This document shows positions 59,203 to 64,000 of a stretch of DNA of 64,000 nt, one piece after another. The stretch is from Diphasiastrum complanatum (taxonomy: Eukaryota > Streptophyta > Lycopodiopsida > Lycopodiales > Lycopodiaceae). Where the stretch lies: the NCBI GenBank assembly GCA_029204225.1, contig CM055094.1:63566442-63630441 (forward strand). The letters are read 5' to 3'. Positions within the stretch are counted from its first letter, which is position 1; the number at the start of each line of letters is the position of its first letter. Both the position numbers and the translations under genes were made by a program. Below the pieces are notes generated by a model. The model was not told the origin of the DNA and did not search any database. It saw only the letters and a program-made list of their open reading frames with translations.

Positions 59203-59750
59203 CTGAACAATCGCCCAATCCTGGATAGTCATGCATAGTCCACATTAAAATCACACTCAACCAAAATGTATTGTCTTGTAGGGGACGTGAGATGTCATAT
59301 GCTTGGACTCCCTTCCATAGTAGTTCTAGTTCTTCAATCAATGGTGCAAGGTAGGTATCCATATGTTTTACTTTATGTTTTCTAGTAATTAGAAGTGCTA
59401 GCATGAGATGTCATCTTTTTATGCCTAGCCAAGGTGGAATATTATAGTTGACCAACACCACTTGCCAAGTAGACCACCACCACTAGCCAAGTAGACCACA
59501 TGCTTTTTGACATTTTTTCAAAGGGGTTAACCCCATCTGTTGCAAGTCCAAATCTTATGTTTCTTGTTTCACTTGTGAAACATGGATATTCTTTGTCAAT
59601 GTATTTCCATGCAGGAGAATTTGAGGGTACTCTCATGATCTCATCCGAAGAACGATGACAAGCATGCCAATTTACAGTTCTACAAGAGACTTGAAACGAA
59701 ACAATCGTTGCAATCATTGGATTTTTAAAAAGTTTCGTAATACCTTGCAT
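59203..59750 (-). pseudogene. TNP2-like (CACTA class, Transposase_21) N-terminal exon
   Basis: Minus-strand. Reads MRVPSNSPAWKYIDKEYPCF, NIRFGLATDGVNPFEKMSKS, then, in the next frame, YNIPPWLGIKR, MLALLITRKHKVKHMDTYLA, PLIEELELLWKGVQAYDISR and VILMWTMHDYPGLGDCSG. GLATDGVNPF, YNIPPW, YLAPLIEEL and WTMHDYPG are hallmark motifs of TNP2. The frame break is caused by a 22-bp tandem duplication (59452-59495). The exon ends at 59203 before GTGACT; a 92-bp phase-1 intron (59111-59202) follows. Upstream N-terminal sequence was not found past 59750. Confidence 0.85.
59452..59495. repeat. 22-bp tandem duplication in the TNP2-like exon
   Basis: Units 59452-59473 and 59474-59495 differ at two or three bases. 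Removing one restores a family-like STW..VVLVNYNIPPW reading and the downstream frame. Confidence 0.9.
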
Positions 59751-59819
59751 GGGATAGTGGTCCCTTGTAAGTTGCCTCGATATTGAGGAGTATCACATAT
59801 AGGAGAAGCTATTTAACTC

Positions 59820-60560
59820 CAGATACTCACCACGATTTGATGCCTAATGTGTAATTATTTTCGCTTATCACCCAACATGGCTCATCAAGTGATTAGACTC
59901 AACTAGTTTCAAATCTAGTATATTTTGATGCACCAGTTATGTTGACATTTGACCCCTATCACATCAGCTAGCTCAAATTTGCTATCTATCATTCAAGATA
60001 GTTGCATTTTTGGCCTTTATCACTCGAGATTGTCTATCGAGTGATGAAACCAATAGAATACTGACTTCAAGACATTGAAATGGCTTGAATTTGGTACCTA
60101 TCACTCGGAATAGCTCAATGTGTGATTTTGGTGCTGATCACTTGACATGGCTAATCAAATGATTAGACTCAACTAGTTTCAAATCTAGTATATTAAGATT
60201 GATCGACTTTGATCCCTTCTCGTTGGGGTTTACCTCTATCACAAGAAATAACTCAAATTTGATGTCCATCATCATAGATAAGTCAATTTTGGATCTTATC
60301 ACTCGAGATTTTCCATTGGGCGATTGAATTAGAGGAATCTCAACTTTAGGACATTTAAGTAGCTCAAATTTGGTGTCTCTTTGCTCAACATGTCTTGACC
60401 TTGATGCCTATGCTATGATTTTTTCCCTTAGCACTTGACATAATTGATGAAGGGATCGAACTTGGCTAGCCTCTAGCTTAGGACATGCATATTGCTTGAG
60501 TTTGATTCCTCATGGATGGAATTGGCCGTTATCACTCAATATATCTAAAATATTGATGCT
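59820..60560. repeat. Degenerate tandem repeat of about 265 bp
   Basis: GATTAGACTCAACTAGTTTC starts at about 59891 and again near 60155; TATCACTCGAGATT recurs at about 60020 and 60297. Two full units and a partial third. No coding content. Confidence 0.75.
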
Positions 60561-60719
60561 TATCAATAGAAAAAATTTGAATTTGATTCCTACATGTGAG
60601 AAACTTCAAATCTGTGCTAGATTTATCTCCTCTACTCTCTCCTAGTCCTATTTTAGTCTGCCTCCAATCATGTTGCATTTTTACTCATGTTGTCGCACAG
60701 CCTGCATATTTACATGTAA

Positions 60720-60930
60720 AATAAGACAGGCAAAAAACTCAACTATCTACATAAATACAAGTAAATTTTCACAGGCGAAAAAGGCGAAAAATGTGACACT
60801 GTGTTTTTACACGTGATTTGTGACAAACGAAAAAGACGACATTGCCTTACAAAATGTCGAAGGTGCCCTAGGAAAAACAAAGGCACCTTGTAAATCGAAT
60901 CCTAAGGCATTTATCAGAGTGTCACATTTT
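60720..60930. repeat. Dispersed repeat related to 27.1 and 39.5 kb
   Basis: Contains GAAAAAGGCGAA, GACACTGTGTTTTTACACG, AAAGGCACCTTGTAAA and CCTAAGGCATTT, shared in part with 27108-27400. It lies upstream (minus strand) of the TNP2-like gene and could be its subterminal region. Confidence 0.45.
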
Positions 60931-61258
60931 CCACATCCTCACCAATGTCCATTTCAGCAAAGGCTGACGTTGCGGCCTTCTCACGCTCATCCATGCAACT
61001 ATGCTAGCAGATTTGACAACAACAATAGCCATCCACGATTTCCTATAGACAACACATCCACTTTGTACTTTCTTCATCTGTACACCTGTAAAATTGTGTA
61101 TATATATTGAATACCATTTGTGTATTTTGGAGTGTGTGAAAATAATAGCATCAAAAACCTATCAGAGATAGACGAAGTAGATACCTTGTGCATTGACTCT
61201 TTTGTATTGTCAGTAACAGGTTCATTTCTTTTACAAATTGAATTAGCTTTGTAGAGCA
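60931..61258. other. No gene recognised
   Basis: Short frames only; no motif seen. Confidence 0.4.
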
Positions 61259-61817
61259 TGCGATTTTGTCTGCTATTGTCTTGTGCTCCACAACATTATT
61301 GACATGTATATTTTGCTATACTTAATCTGATTACAGCTCTGTTTTGTCCTGCATTCAGATTTGTGTCAATTTTGCTATGATTTTCTACATTCTGTCTGAC
61401 TCTCTTATTGCTCAATCCGGTAATCTGTTTTTAGCAAATTATTATTAGTCTAGTTGTTGGCGACTAATATTTAGTCTTGCCTTTCGCAGTTGATTATCAG
61501 TCGAGCTCAGTCTAGCTCTTTGCAAATCATTCACGACTAATAATTTGTCTAGCTATTCGTGACAAATTATTCTTCCGATGTTTTGTTGTAATGTTTGGCT
61601 ACATAATATAATTGACCATGATTTCTATCACTAACGTTATGTTCATGCGTAGTTATGCTTAGGGAAAGAGTAATATAGCTCATTCCGCTACGCACGAAAA
61701 CTTTCTGTTCGAGTTCGTTTCTCATTCGAGTTTCAAGTTCGCTTCTTTTCGTATTCATTTTTTTTTTGAGCTAGTTTAGTTTCTCACACTCTCACACCCT
61801 CTTTCATTTTCCCAACA
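61259..61817 (+). repeat. 5' LTR of copia E2 (start approximate)
   Basis: Ends CCCAACA at 61817. Matches 28118-28585 of E1. The first base is uncertain. Confidence 0.7.
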
Positions 61818-61829
61818 TGGTATCAGAGC
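61818..61829 (+). promoter_or_regulatory. Copia E2 primer-binding site
   Basis: TGGTATCAGAGC abuts the LTR end. Confidence 0.9.
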
Positions 61830-61971
61830 TATTTTCGTAGCCTAATAAGCTTCCACAATACAGCACTCGACCAACCGATAGAGTAATTGTTTTCTTGTTC
61901 TATAACTTAGTACTAGACTTTCATACTTAGGTCACTGATAGTTTTTCCTATCACTTAGACTAATCTTCCAC

Positions 61972-64000
61972 ATGTATTCCCAAGGGAAAGCCAGTCGTAT
62001 AATGGACAAGCTTGATGAAGCCAATTACCATCTGTGGAAATGTAAGATGAAAACTATACTAATGGCTAAAGAATTGTATGATGTTGTTACAGGTGTAGAA
62101 GTGAAATCCAAAGCAGACGACACAACAATCGCTAAATGGAAGCTGAAGGATGGAAAGGCTTTCGCGCTGATCATTCATGCAAATAAAAGTTTACTTTGGC
62201 ATTATAGACTTGGTCACTTGAATCATGTTGTTGTACAACAAATGTCTAGACAATCGTTTGTTCTTGATCTCAACTATCCTTGTGATAAAGTCAAGTTACC
62301 TATCTGTCAAGACTATCTAGTTGGCAAACAGACTAGGAAACCATTTAAATCAAGCCATCAACATATTGCTAGAGGATTGTTAGACATTGTACATTCAGAC
62401 ATTTGTGGCTTGATGAAAAATCCTTCGTTGAAGGATGCAAAGTACTTTATAACTTTTATTGATGAATTTTCCAGAAGGACTATGGTGTACCTTATGAAAA
62501 AAAAATCCGAAGCCTTTAATTACTTCAGAATCTTCAAGGAGGGTGCAAAAAAGGAGACTGGAAGGATGATCAAGGCCCTAAGGTTAGACAATGGTGGAGA
62601 ATATATCTCTACCGAGTTTAAGGAGTACTGCCAAAGACAAGGCATTGAATAGCAATTCATCACTCCTTATAGTCCTCAGTCTAATGGCTTAGTCGGGAGG
62701 AAGAACCATACCATAGTTGAATCAGCCAAATGTATGCTAGCGCATGCATCGTTTCCCAAGAGATTCTGAGCTGAATCTGTCTCCACTATAGCTTACGTCC
62801 AGAACAGATGTTCGACCAAGGCCCTCTCAGGCAAGACACCCCACGAGGTGTGGATAGGCTCTAAGCCTTTCGTGAAGAACCTAAGAGTATTTGGATGCGT
62901 TGTCTACACACAGATCCCAAAAGACACGAGAAAGAAATTGGACTTTCAAGGTCTCAAGACCATTTTGATTGGATAAACTTCATCTGATTATACATACAAG
63001 TTATATGATCTTGATACCCAGCAAATCTTGTATAGCCAGGTTACAGTCTTTATCAAGGATCAGTTCGTCGACATCAAAGGCAAGAATATTGCTCCAAGAG
63101 AACCTTCATTACCTACCATTGGCATGATTGTCTGAGCTTCTAGCTCAGGCGTGTCCATTGTCGACCCATGTTTTGATAGCGAATCAGACAAAGACGTTGC
63201 TGCTACCCAACAACAAGTCCCAAGAGTGGTTCATTAGTCGAATTCTCCCAAAAGATCAAGCCGAGTGCGCACACAACCCACAAGGTATACTCCTGAGTCT
63301 GCATGTCTCTTGATACAAGAACCGATGACAATCGAAGAGGCACTCAGCCAACTAGATTCTGATCTCTAGAGAGAAGCTATGGACAGAGAGTATTTCTCTC
63401 TGATCAAGAACCGAACATGGTCACTAGTCGAAGCTCCTATTGGCTGCAATATCATTGATTGCAAATGAATTTTTAAGATTAATACAATGCCAATGGAGCA
63501 ATTGATCGAAGGAAGGAAAGACTGGTAGCACGAGGATTCACTCAAATCCCAACGTCGACTACAACGAGACTCTTAGTCTAGTAGTCAAACATTCATCGAT
63601 CCGAGCACTCCTGTCTTATGCTGCAGTTGTCGATACATCAACTTGATGTACAGATAGCTTATCTGAATGGAGTTATACAAGAAGACATTTGCATGATCCA
63701 TCCCAAAGTATACATTCTGGAAGGTATAAAGAATCATGTCTATAAACTCCACAAAGCATTTCACGGCTTGAAACAGTCTGCCAGGGCTTGGTTTTAGAGA
63801 ATCAACACATTTCTCATTGAACAAGGTTTCCATCCAAGCACTGCTGATTGCAACGTCTATTCCAAGTCAGTGCAGCAATCCTTTATTATCATCACCTTAT
63901 ATGTGGATGATACGTTGTTGTTCAGCAACAATACCAATTTGGTCAAGGATTCTAAGTAGATGCTATTTTTAGAGTTCGACATGACTAATCTAGATGAAGC
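61972..64000 (+). pseudogene. Copia E2 polyprotein with an in-frame deletion, continuing past the window
   Basis: ATG at 61972 (MYSQGKASRIMDKLDEANYH). A 226-codon frame fuses gag (KDGKAFALII) directly to pre-integrase (LLWHYRLGHLNH), skipping about 1.06 kb of gag, knuckle and protease that E1 keeps, without losing the frame. Integrase VHSDICGLM, LDNGGEYISTEF (usual Ser before Asp is Leu), stop at 62650, IN C-terminus, RT from 63330 with frameshifts near 63485 and 63550 and a kept YVDDTLLFSN box at 63902. Ten or more stops. RNase H and the 3' LTR lie beyond 64000. Confidence 0.87.

Overview
The window looks like repeat-rich nuclear DNA of a land plant. It has Ty1/copia polyproteins in the plant PR-IN-RT-RH order, primer sites matching initiator tRNA-Met (TGGTATCAGAGC or TGGTATTAGAGC), Ty3/gypsy remnants, a TNP2-like (CACTA/En-Spm class) transposase, short AT-rich introns and long AG/TC microsatellites. 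I found no ordinary housekeeping gene, rRNA, tRNA or CRISPR array. The species cannot be told from the sequence; a non-flowering plant is possible, but that is only an impression.

Layout. 1-7245: a large unrecognised gag-like reading frame (minus), a copia element lacking RT (copia A, minus) and an inverted fragment of the same gag-like gene. 7246-14826: a DUF7869-type gene split by about 5.5 kb of retroelement debris (copia B minus, copia 2 plus). 15.7-17.3 kb: a LINE ORF1-only derivative between two AG/TC microsatellites. 17.4-21.1 kb: copia and gypsy fragments and a solo-LTR-like unit. 21.4-26.15 kb: a large imperfect palindrome built from the gag-like element. 27.1-28.1 kb: repeats and a two-exon remnant with a CxC motif. 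28.1-39.4 kb: copia E1 (plus), then copia F (minus) carrying the young copia D in its gag. 39.4-44.3 kb: gypsy RT and RNase H remnants, hairpins and short duplications. 44.3-49.8 kb: two copia halves sharing a central LTR. 50.0-53.3 kb: copia I, lacking RT. 53.9-54.9 kb: a 21-bp in-frame repeat array and a 105-bp nested hairpin. 54.95-59.75 kb (minus): a multi-exon DNA-transposon locus with a TNP2-like N-terminal half, a second transposase-like region and an accessory reading frame. 61.3-64.0 kb: copia E2, same family as E1, running off the window.

Best-supported element: copia D (31983-38413) has two 655-bp LTRs with only about five differences, a CTTTT target duplication, a PBS, a PPT and one 1317-codon polyprotein frame with a single nonsense codon. 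The least familiar material is the gag-like protein family and the two transposase-like genes at 7.2-14.8 kb and 54.9-59.8 kb. All frame reconstructions were made by eye; no alignments or database searches were run.
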